Under the pieces are notes generated by a model, which was given only the letters and a program-made list of their open reading frames with translations, did no database searches and was not told the origin of the DNA. From positions 124,001 through 188,000 of the forward strand of contig CAVVZJ010000017.1 of the NCBI GenBank assembly GCA_963752755.1: DNA of 64,000 bases, in the 5' to 3' direction. The translations under genes were made by a program, and so were the position numbers. Below are positions 8,611-18,474 of the stretch, piece after piece; position 1 is the first letter of the stretch; every line of letters begins with the position of its first letter. Origin of the DNA: CAVVZJ01 sp963752755. Its GTDB lineage: Bacteria > Planctomycetota > Planctomycetia > Isosphaerales > Isosphaeraceae.

Positions 8611-8946
8611 TCAGAGGAAGAGGCCACCCAGGTCGATGCCGAGGGTCAGGGCAAGATAGACGTCTTCCGGGCATGGATCGCGGAACGCGAGGCCAGCCTG
8701 ATGGTCGTTCTTCCAGACCACGAACGCGGAGACCCACGGGCTTGGTTGTCCTTCCCCGACCCGGAGCCAGGCTGGCTGACCCGTCGGAGGGCATTGCCCA
8801 CCCTGGAACCGCAAGCCACTCCGGCTGACGTCCAGCACCCGGCCACGCGCCTGCCGGGGCTCGGTTCCCGACCACCACTCCAGCGCGGCGACATTCTGCA
8901 CCGCCTTCTGCCGGTAGGTCTGTCGACGATCGGTCGCCAGGCTCAT
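8611..8946 (-). CDS. PilZ-like domain protein
   Basis: A 111-aa single-domain protein. The PilZ signature for cyclic-di-GMP binding is visible: RRQTYRQ (RxxxR-type N-terminal motif) and, about 30 residues later, DVSRSGLRF (D/NxSxxG). The rest fits the six-stranded barrel, including VSAFVVWKNDHQAGLAF. Start at 8946 overlaps the stop of the upstream 75-aa gene as ATGA, indicating translational coupling. It probably senses c-di-GMP or a related signal; partner unknown. Confidence 0.78.
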   Translation of the reverse strand: MSLATDRRQTYRQKAVQNVAALEWWSGTEPRQARGRVLDVSRSGLRFQGGQCPPTGQPAWLRVGEGQPSPWVSAFVVWKNDHQAGLAFRDPCPEDVYLALTLGIDLGGLFL

Positions 8947-9170
8947 CGGCAAGTCCCGGAGCACAACTCCTCGGGAAGCCTGAGCCGGTCCGTCCCCGAG
9001 AGCAGGATCGACCGGAGCCGCTCCTTCTCCTCGACCGTCAATCGGCCCCGTCGATAATGGTCGTCGATGTCATCGAGGCCGTCCTTGACGAGATCCTGCT
9101 TGCCCGGATAGTCGCGGTGCTGCGCGATGATCTCGACAGCATGCCGCAAAATCTGGAATTGCGGGTCCAT
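8943..9170 (-). CDS. Small hypothetical protein coupled to PilZ gene
   Basis: A 75-aa charged, helical, soluble protein without recognised catalytic residues. The middle (DDIDDHYRRGRLTVEEKERL) resembles the short helical C-terminal (SHOCT-like) motifs that follow other domains, but I would not name it on that basis. Its stop codon overlaps the start of the PilZ gene (ATGA), so both are translated from one message. First gene of a probable three-gene minus-strand unit with PilZ and thioredoxin. Confidence 0.65.
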   Translation of the reverse strand: MDPQFQILRHAVEIIAQHRDYPGKQDLVKDGLDDIDDHYRRGRLTVEEKERLRSILLSGTDRLRLPEELCSGTCR

Positions 9171-9388
9171 GGTCTAGCTCACGAACGAGAGTTGGCGACG
9201 CAACCGCACGTGCCCCAGGGGAACATAGAACATCACCCCCCGCCTGTCGCCTGGCGAGGACGCCAAGGTTCTGCCGCGTCTCCTCGGTTTCCTGGCGGTT
9301 CTGGGCGGTGCTTGAGTGCTAAGAAGGTGCTGGCACGGTCGTTGTTAGGAGTGCTGAGGCACGATCGGTGACCAGGGGAGTCAAGGCC

Positions 9389-9796
9389 ATGGGACGGATC
9401 GCTCCAAGATTGCTGATTGTGGGGGACAACGCCATGACGCGCGTCTGGCGGATCGTCTTCGCGTGTCGTGGCTGGGAGGTCGTCGTCGCGGCGAATGAGG
9501 TGGAGGGATTGGCCATGTTCGATCTTGCGCCGGATTACGTGATCCTGGAACGGGCCGGTGACGCGATCCTCCAACGGATCCGGGAGCAAGGGAGCACGAC
9601 CCGCGTCGCCGTCCTCGCCGGTCCAGCGATCGTGGATGCTGCGTCCCTCCCCGACGTGATCTTCCCAGCGCCGGGCGATGTGGTCGAAGTCTGGCGCGAG
9701 GGTGCAGGAACCACGGCCGTCAAGACGCTGGCTTCCCACCGCTCCCTGAGATTGTCAAACTCAGGCCAACAGCAAAGTCAATCGCAGGCCGTCTGA
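9389..9796 (+). CDS. Degenerate response-regulator receiver protein
   Basis: A 135-aa protein whose first ~75 residues follow the CheY fold: PRLLIVGDNAMTRVWRIVF, then GWEVVVAANEVEGLAMF and PDYVILERAGD. In a normal receiver the first block reads VDD and the fifth position after PD-strand is the phosphoacceptor Asp; here they are VGD and E/R, so phosphorylation as in canonical receivers is unlikely. The Ser/Gln-rich tail (NSGQQQSQSQ) is unstructured. ATG 9389 has GGGGAG eight bases upstream. Likely a pseudo-receiver used for protein contacts. Confidence 0.65.
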   Translation: MGRIAPRLLIVGDNAMTRVWRIVFACRGWEVVVAANEVEGLAMFDLAPDYVILERAGDAILQRIREQGSTTRVAVLAGPAIVDAASLPDVIFPAPGDVVEVWREGAGTTAVKTLASHRSLRLSNSGQQQSQSQAV

Positions 9797-9911
9797 TCGG
9801 CCTTGGCGGGCCCGAGACGTCCTCACGCGGCGGCCTCTGTCGAAGACGATCCTCCTGCGCTGGCGTGCGAAGACGTTGCAACAGGCAGTCCCGGTCGCCT
9901 GCCGGATCACG

Positions 9912-10206
9912 ATCGCTTTGTTTTGCCTTTTCAGACACTCGGGACGATCCCGGAACGTCCTGGCGACGCGCCGACGACGGCTCCGGGACGCCAGCGTCAC
10001 GGTTTGAGGACGGCAGAGGGACGCTCCCCATGAGGCCGGGACCCAGAGCATAATCCCTGACCTCAATGCAACTTAGAATCCATTTTTACCCATTTTGAAG
10101 TTCGTTCGGCGCCAGAGTCGCGATGGGACGTCGCGACGCAGGTCGGGGCTCGGGCGCCCGGGGTCAACCGGATTGCCAAGGGAGCGAGTTAATTATAGCA
10201 CAAGAA
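9912..10206 (-). repeat. Dispersed element, copy B (inverted relative to copy A)
   Basis: Reading the minus strand from 10206: CTTGTGCTATAATTAA, head with TTGGCAATCCGG and GCCGAACGAACTTCAAAAT (10091-10188), 67-bp spacer containing AAGTTGCATTGAG (compare TTGCAACTTTGAG in copy A), an 11-bp array (9937-10024), and AACAAAGCGAT at the end. Same order and spacing as copy A. It occupies the 461-bp gap between the receiver-like gene and the PcfJ-like gene; nothing else is seen there. Confidence 0.75.
9937..10024 (-). repeat. 11-bp tandem array (8 units) in copy B
   Basis: On the minus strand from 10024: GCGTCCCTCTG, CCGTCCTCAAA, CCGTGACGCTG, GCGTCCCGGAG, CCGTCGTCGGC, GCGTCGCCAGG, ACGTTCCGGGA, TCGTCCCGAGT, all in strict 11-bp register. 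The five trailing bases vary freely. Confidence 0.8.
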
Positions 10207-10257
10207 CGGCTGGAATGAGGGAGGATTCACCCGGACCCGAGGGATTGGTGACCTGGC

Positions 10258-11679
10258 TCACCGCGCCAGCCACTTCGACAGGGTGGGTCCACCTGCATCC
10301 GACCAGCGTTTGAGGAGCGTCAACTCCCGTGGGCTGGGCAGCTTGTTGTGCCGACGGCGTGCCTGGAGAATCTGCCGGTTCAGATTCGTGACCTCCAGCG
10401 TCAGCAAACGTTCCTCCTGGCCCCAGGCGTCGGTGACCCGAAGCGACCAGATCGAGACGCGACCCGAGGCGCACGATTCCCCGTAGGTCCCGACGCAGTG
10501 ACTCATCGCCCGACCTTCCTCAAGCAGTGCGCTCGCGGTGAGCAGCTCCGTGATCGTGAAGACGCGGCGGGTTTCCCCCTGTCCCTCGACCCGGTGGAAC
10601 GGGGCGAAGCCGGCCGGCGGCCAGCAGGTCACACGGGCGTTCCGCTCGCGACCCAGGCGGCGATGCCACTGTTCGACCGCCCGGAGCAAGGTCACGGGGT
10701 TCCGCCCCTTCATCGTCAAACCCGGCTGCGGCGGGACCCGCAGGGGACGCCCCGGCAAGTGGGCCTCGGAGTTCGGGACCGATGCGACGTAACGCTGGTC
10801 GGCCAGGTAGTCGATGAGCGGGCCGTGGTGGGCCGGGTCGAGCAATGGTTGGTCGATCAGCCAGCGGAAGACCGTCGTCCAGAAGTCGTCGTGGGCGAAA
10901 TCCGCACCCGCCTGGGTGCCGAGGATCGATCGGACCAATCGCTCATCGCCACCCAGATCGCGGACCTGAGCCCATCGCAAAGCGCTGACCGCATCGAAGT
11001 CGTCAGGGGCACCGAGGTAAAGGTGCGCCTGCTTCTTCGTCAGCGGGATCGGCAGCCCTCTGGCCGTCCGGATGTTCCGCCCTTGACCGACGAGGAGGAA
11101 CCATCCCTGATGGATGACCCCCCTGGGAGTCAGCCCCTCCAGCCAGGCGGAGTTCAGGAAGGTCGGCACGTCGTAGCGGGCGAGCAGGTGCCGCGTGAGG
11201 GCGTGGAACTGCTTGTAGGCATTATGGCTGCGAGGTTCCCAGTCCTCTGGCTGGCGAAGCCAGCTCCCGGTGTGGGCGGAGAGGGCGAGCAGGGCGCTGG
11301 CGTACTGCGACGCCGTCTGTCCGTCGAGAAGGTCGGTCCGCTCGTGGCAGAGCAACACGAGTCGTCTCAGGGCGGCGAGGTCCGGGCGAAGCGGGTAGCC
11401 GTGGGTCTTGCTCGAATTGATCCCGGCGAAGAGCCGGGCGATGGCGTGGAGGCCGGAGGTCAGCGGGACCCGGACGGACTCCCCCCTGGAGACGAGCCGT
11501 AGGAGTTGCTTGGGGTCGTGCCGCAGCGCCTTGGCGTCCTTCAGCACCCGGTCGGCCACCGCGACCCGGTCGGCCGTTGCCGCGCTGGCATCCTCCCGCT
11601 GCTGCCGCTCGGCCCGAAGCTCGAGCCTGCGCTTCTTCTCCAGCCGCTTCTGCTTGTTCGACTTGGGCCTGGCGTCCAT
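10258..11679 (-). CDS. PcfJ-like domain protein
   Basis: A 473-aa soluble protein. Its last third carries the PcfJ-like signature: EEGRAMSHCVGTYGESCASG, then SIWSLRV, LLTLEV and QILQARRRHNKLPSPRE. PcfJ proteins were first noted on conjugative plasmids and are found scattered in many bacterial chromosomes; biochemical role unknown. The N-terminus is Lys/Arg rich (KQKRLEKKRRLELRAERQQR) and helical. ATG 11679 is chosen because the upstream extension to 12000 overlaps the divergent kinase promoter region and has no homologous look; GGCGAG precedes it. Confidence 0.72.
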   Translation of the reverse strand: MDARPKSNKQKRLEKKRRLELRAERQQREDASAATADRVAVADRVLKDAKALRHDPKQLLRLVSRGESVRVPLTSGLHAIARLFAGINSSKTHGYPLRPDLAALRRLVLLCHERTDLLDGQTASQYASALLALSAHTGSWLRQPEDWEPRSHNAYKQFHALTRHLLARYDVPTFLNSAWLEGLTPRGVIHQGWFLLVGQGRNIRTARGLPIPLTKKQAHLYLGAPDDFDAVSALRWAQVRDLGGDERLVRSILGTQAGADFAHDDFWTTVFRWLIDQPLLDPAHHGPLIDYLADQRYVASVPNSEAHLPGRPLRVPPQPGLTMKGRNPVTLLRAVEQWHRRLGRERNARVTCWPPAGFAPFHRVEGQGETRRVFTITELLTASALLEEGRAMSHCVGTYGESCASGRVSIWSLRVTDAWGQEERLLTLEVTNLNRQILQARRRHNKLPSPRELTLLKRWSDAGGPTLSKWLAR

Positions 11680-11971
11680 CTCGCCATCACCACTACAAGG
11701 GCCAACGACCGGAACGACTTCGTGAGCCAGACAGCCAAGGTGGCGTCGGGGTTCACATTCAAATGGACGATCGGGACCCCGGCTTCGGGCAGCAAACGGA
11801 CCGACAGGGAGTCGGCCCTCCCAACATCGAGTCCGTGCGCTGGCCGGGCTCTGTGAAAGTCTATCCGCCATGACGGAAAAGGCTTTAGAATGATCGCATG
11901 ATGACGATACCCTTCCCGCCAGGACTCGATGCCCGTCGGGTACAATCCTCCGAAATCTCCAGGTCCCAGGC

Positions 11972-14913
11972 ATGAGTCGTCGCACGAGGAAGCTTTTCAA
12001 CGCCGGTTACTTCCTGGTCCTGGCCCTGCTCACGGCCAACGGTGTGGTGACCTGGCTCAACCTGCGGACGATCGTCGAGGCCGACCGCTGGATCGACCAC
12101 ACCCGGGAGGTGGTCATCGAACTGGAGCGGGCGTTCTCGACACTCAAGGATGCTGAGACCGGTCAGCGGGGTTACCTGCTCACAGGCGAAGACGAGTCCC
12201 TGCAACCTTTCCGGACGGCCTCGGCCCGGATGGACGGCATCCTCGACCGGCTGGCGACACTGACCGCCGACAACCGCTCCCAGCAGGACCGGATCGTCGT
12301 TCTGAGACGGCTGGCGTCCGAGAAGATGGAAAAACTGGGCGAGACGATCACCTTGCGGGATGAGGGGGACGCGGAAGCCGCTCTGGCCGTCGTCCGTACC
12401 CATCGCGGCCATCGCGTCATGGAGCGAGCCAGGCAGGTCGTTGTTGCGATGGCCGAGGAGGAGGATCGCTTACTCCGCGAGCGCACCGCCTGGTCCAACT
12501 CGGCCACACGCAGGACATATGCCTCGTTCGCCGTCGCGACCGGGATGGCCTTGATCCTGCTGGCTGGGGTCTTCCTGCTCAAGCGTCGGGAGGATGTCGA
12601 GCAGGAGCGGAACGCCGAGGCGATTCGCCGCAGCGAGCAGTGGCTTCAAACCACTCTGGCGAGCCTTGGCGAGGGCGTCATCGCCACCGATGAGCAGGGG
12701 CGGGTCCGCTTCCTCAACCCGGTCGCTGCATCTCTGACCGGCTGGGAGTCGGCCGGAGCGACCGGCCAGCCGCTCGAAGCGGTCTTCCGGGTCATCAATG
12801 AGGAGTCACGGCAGGAAGTACTGAACCCGGTCGCTCGGGTGCTGAGCGAGGGCACGATCGTTGGGCTCGCGAACCACACCCTGCTTCTCGCGAGAGACGG
12901 CACGGAACGCCCGATCGAGGACAGCGCCGCACCGATCCAGGGAGCGGGTGGCGAGCTTCTCGGCGTCGTGCTGATCTTCCGGGATGCGACCGAGCGTCGG
13001 GAGGCCGAGCGGTCGCTGAAGCGGAGCGAGGAGCGACTGCGGTTGATCGTGGAGAGTGCCGAGGACTACGCCATCTTGACGATGGACCTGGACGGCCAGA
13101 TCACCTCCTGGAACTCCGGCGCCACGAAGCTGACCGGTTACGAGGCCACGGAGATCCTGGGTCGGGCGCCGAACATCTCTTCATCCCGGAGGACATCGAG
13201 CGGGGCATCCCCGCGCAGGAGATGCGGAAGGCGAGCGAGGAGGGGCGGGCCGACAACGAGCGCTGGCACGTCCGCAAGGATGGCTCCCGATTCTGGGCCA
13301 GCGGTCTGCTGATGCCGATGCGGGACGAGGGCCAGATCGTCGGCTGGCTGAAGATCATGCGGGACACGACCGAGCAGAAGCGAACGGAGCAGGAACTGGA
13401 GCTAAGCCGGGAGCGGCTCAACCTGGTGGTCAACTCCAGCGAGGTCGGCCTCTGGTATTGTGATCTGCCGTTCAGCACACTTGTCTGGAACTCCAAATGC
13501 AAGGAGCATTTCGGCCTCCCTCCGGACGCCGACGTGACGATCGACACGTTCTACGAGCGGGTCCATCCCGACGACCGGGAGCGGACCCGCCAGGCCATCG
13601 AACGCGCCATCGAGGGGCGTCTCGACTACGACATGGAGTACCGCACACTCGCCCCTGATGGACGGGTGCGCTGGATCCGGGCGATCGGCCGGGCCTTCTA
13701 CGACCAGATGGGGGCGCCGCTACGCTTCGACGGCATCACGGTGGACGTGACCGAGCGCATCCGGCAGGAAGTCGCCTTGCGGGAGGCCGACCGGAGGAAG
13801 GACGAGTTCCTCGCCACGCTGGCGCACGAACTGCGCAACCCGCTGGCACCGATCCGCAACGCCCTGCACCTGATGGCGCAAGCGGGCGGGAATGGGCACG
13901 ACTTCGAGGAGGAGCGGGCGATCGCCGAGCGTCAGGTCGCCCATCTGGCCCGGCTGGTCGATGACCTGATGGACGTGGCCCGGATCAGCCAGGGCAAGAT
14001 CGGACTGCGCAAGGAGACGGTGGACCTGGTCACGATCGCACGGCGGGCCGTCGAGACCGTGCGGGCCTCCGTTCGTGACCGGGGGCATGAGCTGTCCGTC
14101 AGACTGCCGACCGAGCCGATCTGGCTGGAGGGCGATCCCACGAGGCTGGAGCAAGTCCTCTGGAACCTGCTGAACAACGCTGTCAAGTACACCGAGCCGG
14201 GGGGCCAGATCCACCTGGAGGCCATGCGGGATGGGGAGCAGGCCCTGGTGCGGGTCCGGGACACGGGCATCGGCATCATGCCCGAGATGCTGCCCCGCAT
14301 CTTCGAGATGTTCGTCCAGGTCGATCAGGAAACGGTCCGATCCCAGAGCGGCCTGGGGATCGGTCTGGGGCTGGTCCAGTTTCTGGTCGAGTTGCACCGC
14401 GGCACGATCAGCGCAACCAGCGCGGGACCGGGTCAGGGCAGTGAGTTCGTCGTCCGGCTTCCCGTGTTGCCGGACGAAGCGGGCAACCGGTTCGCAACGG
14501 ACCGGGTGGATCACCTGGAGGCCAGGGCGGCCTTGCCGCGCCGCCGCGTCCTGGTCGTCGATGACAACCTGGATGCCGCCAACAGCCTGGCCAGGCTACT
14601 GGATCGGCTCTACGGGCAGGAGGTGCGGGTCTCCTACGACGGTCCCTCGGCACTGGAGGTCGCTTCAGACTACCGGCCCGACGTGGTCCTGCTCGACATC
14701 GGGATGCCGGGCATGGACGGCCATGAGGTCGCGCGGCAATTGCGGAGCCGTCCCGAATTCGAGCGGACGCTCCTCGTCGCTTTGACTGGCTGGGGTCAGG
14801 ACACCGATCGTCGGAAGTCCCGCGAGGCTGGATTCGACCGCCATCTCGTGAAGCCCGTGGACCCCGCGGAATTGCGAAGCCTTCTCGCTTCGATTGTTGA
14901 ACCGGGTCAGTGA
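11972..14913 (+). pseudogene. Hybrid sensor histidine kinase / response regulator (CHASE3-PAS-HK-REC), one frame break
   Basis: Order: TM near residues 9-29, periplasmic CHASE3-type helical domain (AFSTLKDAETGQRGYLLTGE), second TM (~188-206), three PAS domains, HisKA (FLATLAHELRNPLAPIRN), HATPase (LLNNAVKYTEPGG, VRDTGIGI, GLGIGLGL) and a C-terminal receiver (RRVLVVDDNLDAAN, VVLLDIGMPGMDG, LVKPVDP). The frame changes at about 13171: adding one G (CCGGAAC for CCGAAC) joins the parts as EILGRAP-EHLFIPEDIE. Everything else is intact, so a single-base assembly deletion is as likely as real loss. It would sense an envelope signal and phosphorylate its own receiver. Confidence 0.8.
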
Positions 14914-15209
14914 GCCTTCTCGACCCGATGGGCAAATCCCAACCCTTGACCCTGAGTTGAGTCGCACCAGGATGAGGAGCACCACCGGTGCGTCGCCCGG
15001 AATCCTCGGCTCAACGTCCTGGCCGTTTGCCCGTACCACTCGGATATTCTCTTCGCGCTGATCCGATCAACCTCGGTCACGGTCAGGGTCGGTTTCAACG
15101 GCGCTCCGATCCCGATTCCACCGCGCTTTGAGCGGATCGCCAGCGCCTTGACGGCCGCCGTCGCGATGGGCTGGAACTGGGCGGATGTCCGCGGGGCCAC
15201 GATCGTCGG
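14914..15209 (+). other. Intergenic, no supported gene
   Basis: Between the kinase and the transposase scraps. A minus-strand frame at 14907-15200 overlaps the end of the kinase gene and has no recognisable motif. Probably degraded sequence flanking the insertion-sequence remnants. Confidence 0.4.
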
Positions 15210-15488
15210 GGCGGTCGGGGCAGGTGCCGCGAGCAGGTTGAACCCGGCGGCGGCTTATCCTGCTTCACACCATCAACGAAGACGGTGCCTTTGATGACAT
15301 CCGGCAGGAGCGTCGAGCAATTCAACGAGAGGAAATATTTTGACGAGTTCTCCATCCGCTTGAACACCCTTGTCAGGTACGCCGTCCGGCTCCCGCTCCC
15401 CTTCGTCTTGGCGTGCGTCAGTCGAACCGTCGAGAAACGCTCTCGATTGGGTTCCTCGTACGGATGAAGCCGTGCTCTGCAGGGAAGT
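15210..15488 (-). pseudogene. IS256-family (mutator-type) transposase, C-terminal fragment
   Basis: Minus-strand frames give DFPAEHGFIRTRNPIES, then after one missing base VRLTHAKTKGSGSRTAYLT, VFKRMENSSKYFLSLN and LLPDVIKGTVFVDGV. These match the end of IS256/mutator transposases (the TTNPIES block and the VKFVDGV tail). The catalytic N-terminal half is absent. It abuts the IS1595-type fragment at about 15488. Confidence 0.72.
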
Positions 15489-15749
15489 CATATCGCGGGC
15501 GAGTTGGGCGGTCGGGACCCCCTGGGCGAAACCGCGGAGGATCTGCATCAGTTCGACAACTGACCGCTTGGAGTCCTGCAGGACGGTATCGGTGAAGGCG
15601 TTGAAGACCCGATGGCAGGTCTGGCAGCGGTAGTCCAGATCCGGGGCGCGGTGGCGGCAATGCACGCCCAGGCCGTCGGGGTCAAGCCAAGGCAGGAGCT
15701 TGGCGTAGCAGGCGTCCTCGTCCCTCAGTTCGGTGATGGGGAAGTCCAT
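15489..15749 (-). pseudogene. IS1595-family transposase, N-terminal fragment
   Basis: Starts at ATG 15749 with GGAGGTG upstream. MDFPITELRDEDACYAKLL, DYRCQTCHRVFNAFTDT and ILRGFAQGVPTAQLAR are the N-terminal region of IS1595-type transposases, where a zinc ribbon is expected; one CxxC pair has been lost. The sequence stops matching after QLAR and runs into IS256-type sequence, so recombination or nested insertion joined two unrelated elements. Confidence 0.72.
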
Positions 15750-16057
15750 GGACACCTCCGATCGAGCCAAACCGAGGGCTCTGGCTCCATGACAACCCGA
15801 ACCACAGAGGCGGTAAAGGGCTTCTCCGCCAAATGAACCTCAGGAGCCGAGCGGTTTTTTGGTCTAGACAATGGGGTCCACCTCACCTACACCTCGTTTC
15901 GTCGGATTGCCTACGAGTGAATCCGCTCCTTTCGTCAATCCGATGGCAAACGGGCTCGATATCGCATCGTTTGACCGCCGACGGTCTCTCTCCGTAGTCT
16001 GGAAGTGAAGTGAAACGGCCCGTATGAGCCAGCTGCAAGCGCGAAGGATGGACGACG
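15750..16057 (+). other. Intergenic, 308 bp, nothing recognised
   Basis: Region upstream of the NAD synthetase gene. It must contain that gene's promoter, but I see no convincing -35/-10 pair, fold or repeat. Confidence 0.4.
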
Positions 16058-18164
16058 ATGGCGAACCATCAGGCCCATGTGGCCGTTGCGTCGGTGAACC
16101 AGACAGTCGGAGACTGGCAGGGCAACGAGCGCCGCGTGCGTGAGGTAATCGACGCCGCCCGCGCCGAGGGTGTCAAGCTTCTGCTGCTGCCCGAAATGTG
16201 CCTCTCCGGCTACAGCCTGGGCGACCGTCTCCTGCGCGTTGGAACGGCCGAACGCTCCTGGGAACGCCTGATGAACCTCGTCGACGCCACCCACGGCTTG
16301 GCGGTTGGTGTCGGTCTGCCGATCCTCTTCGAGGGCGTCTTATTCAACGTCATGGGCCTGCTCGCCGACGGGCGGCTCGTCGGCCTGGTCGCCAAGGAGA
16401 ACCTCGCCACCGGCGACGTCGAGTACGAGAACCGTTACTTTTCCCCCTGGCCCCACGGCCGCCTCGTCATCTATCGCGGTCCCGACGGCACCGCCGCCCC
16501 GCTCGGCACTCAGGTCTTCGAGCTACCCGGACTCGGGACTGTCGCCTTCGAGATCTGTGAGGATGCCTGGAAGGGTATCCGTCCCGGTTCCTTCTACGCC
16601 CTCACCGGCGCCGAGATTTTGATGAACCCGTCGGCCTCCTGGTTCGTCATAGGTAAGCACCAGGCCCGCCGGCGGATGGTCCGGCAGATCAGCCGCGAGG
16701 ACCATTGCGCCTATCTCTACACGTCGTTACTCGGCTGCGACTCCACCCGCTTGATCTTCGATGGCAGCCTCTTCGTCGCCGTTAACGGCCGGATCGAGGC
16801 CGAGGGCCGACGTTTCGTCTTCGACCGCGATTGGGAGTTGCTCCACCGCGTCATCGACCTTGGCGAGATCCGCCACGTCCGCATGGAGGAAGGTTCCTGG
16901 CGCGACCAGCTCGGCCGCGTCAACGCCGGCCTGATCGGTAAGGCCCCGTCCGTCACCACCGTCCCCGGTGACTTCTCGACCACGAAGGCCGCCCCACCGC
17001 CGCCGCCCTACTGGATTCCCCCCGAGCCAGTCCACCCCGACCCGTCGCTTCAATACCTGGAAATCACCCCTTTTCAAGGCCGGTCGATCACCGAGCGCGA
17101 CCTCAACCACCTCGAACTCGAACTTGCCCTAGTCGCTCGCCCTGCGAGACTACACCCGCAAGTCCGGCATCAAGTCCTGCTGCCTTGCCCTCTCCGGCGG
17201 TCGCGACAGCTCGATGGTGGCGCTTCTGGTCCGCCAGATGTACCGATACGCCTATCCCGACCTGTCCCTCGACGACCTCCGCCGCAAAGTCCGCGACGGC
17301 CTCGTCTGCGCCTACCTCGCCACCGAGAACTCCGGCCTCGCGACCCGTTCCGCCGCCCGCGCCGTGGCCGAGGAAATCGGCGCCACCTTCTACGACGGCC
17401 CGATCCAGCCGGCCCTCGATGAGGCCGAGGCTACCGTCTCCCGGCTAACCGGCATCACGATGTCCTGGGATACCCCCGCCCATGACATACCACTTCAGAA
17501 TATTCAGGCCCGATTGCGCGGCCTGGTGATCTGGACCATCGCAAACCTCCACAACGCGCTCTTGCTCGTCACCAGCAACAAGAGCGAGGCGGCCGTCGGC
17601 TACACCACGATGGACGGCGACACCAGCGGCGGCATCGCCCCGATCGCCGACGTGCCCAAGAGCCTCGTCAAGCTCTACCTCGCCTGGGCCCGCCACTTTC
17701 ACGACCTGTCCGGGTTCGAGAAAGTGGACGTTATGGAAGCCTCCGCCGAGTTGCGACCCCGCCTTCCCGGCGGAGTCGAGCAGACCGATGAGGCCGACCT
17801 GATGCCGTTCGTCGTGCTGGATCAGCTAATGTACGCCTTCGTTCAACTCGGCTTGGCCCCGGTAGAGATTCTCCGTCGTTTCTGGCCGGCCTTACGATCC
17901 TACTACCGGGATGACCCCGCCTTATTCGCCGCTGCGATCCGCAAGTTCGTTCGCCTCTTCTGTTTCGCCCAGTGGAAGCGCGAGCGGTTCGCCATCAGCT
18001 TCCGCGTCACCGCCTTCGATCTCGACCCCAAGACCGGCTTCCGCTTCCCTCCGGTCCAGGCGCCGTTTACCGAGGAACTGGCTGAGATGGATGCGCTGGT
18101 GGAGCGTGTCAGGTCGGGCGAAGCCACACTTGACGGCTCGAGTCCGGCAGGATCATTTGAATGA
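16058..18164 (+). pseudogene. nadE: Glutamine-dependent NAD+ synthetase, one frame break
   Basis: Two-domain enzyme: an N-terminal nitrilase-type glutaminase supplies ammonia and a C-terminal synthetase amidates deamido-NAD with ATP. Glutaminase triad: E46 in LLPEMCLSGY, K113 in VAKENLATGD, C167 in FEICEDAW. Synthetase: the ATP pyrophosphatase loop SGGRDSS, then TSNKSEAAVGYTT and GDTSGGIAPIADV. The frame shifts at about 17129-17133 (one extra base in GCCCTAGTCGCTC) in the linker helix; upstream and downstream blocks are fully conserved. Since this is normally an essential enzyme, an assembly error is the simplest reading. Combined length ~700 aa is in the family range. Confidence 0.85.
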
Positions 18165-18474
18165 GAGTTGCCGCCTCTGGCAACATACGAGCCGTCGTGC
18201 CGAGTTCAGACGGGCCGGTACCGTGCCAAATCGAGACGATGACGGTCGGACTGAAGTCCACTCCACGATTCCCGACGGCAATCATGATGCGGAGTGAAAG
18301 AGCCGACCGCATCACTGCGCATAAAATTGATCGAAAATTAATAAATGTGTTCATTTATAATGTTAAACCACGATCCTTCAACAATGCTCGAAGCCGGCCT
18401 CTCGGAGGAAGGGAGCGGCCACCGCGCTGCCGACTGTCGCCGGTTGTGGATACCAAGCCCGCGAGCCACCTGTC
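18165..18474 (+). other. AT-rich convergent intergenic region
   Basis: Lies between two converging genes. The stretch 18318-18365 is markedly AT rich for this genome. No gene or repeat copy seen. Confidence 0.45.
18341..18358 (+). terminator. Small AT-rich hairpin between convergent genes
   Basis: ATAAATG (18341-18347), loop TGTT, CATTTAT (18352-18358): a perfect 7-bp stem. It lacks a GC-rich stem, so termination activity is only a suggestion from position. Confidence 0.25.

Noticed and set aside
14907..15200. 97-aa minus-strand frame
   Set aside because: Overlaps the kinase 3' end, has no recognised motif and no ribosome site.
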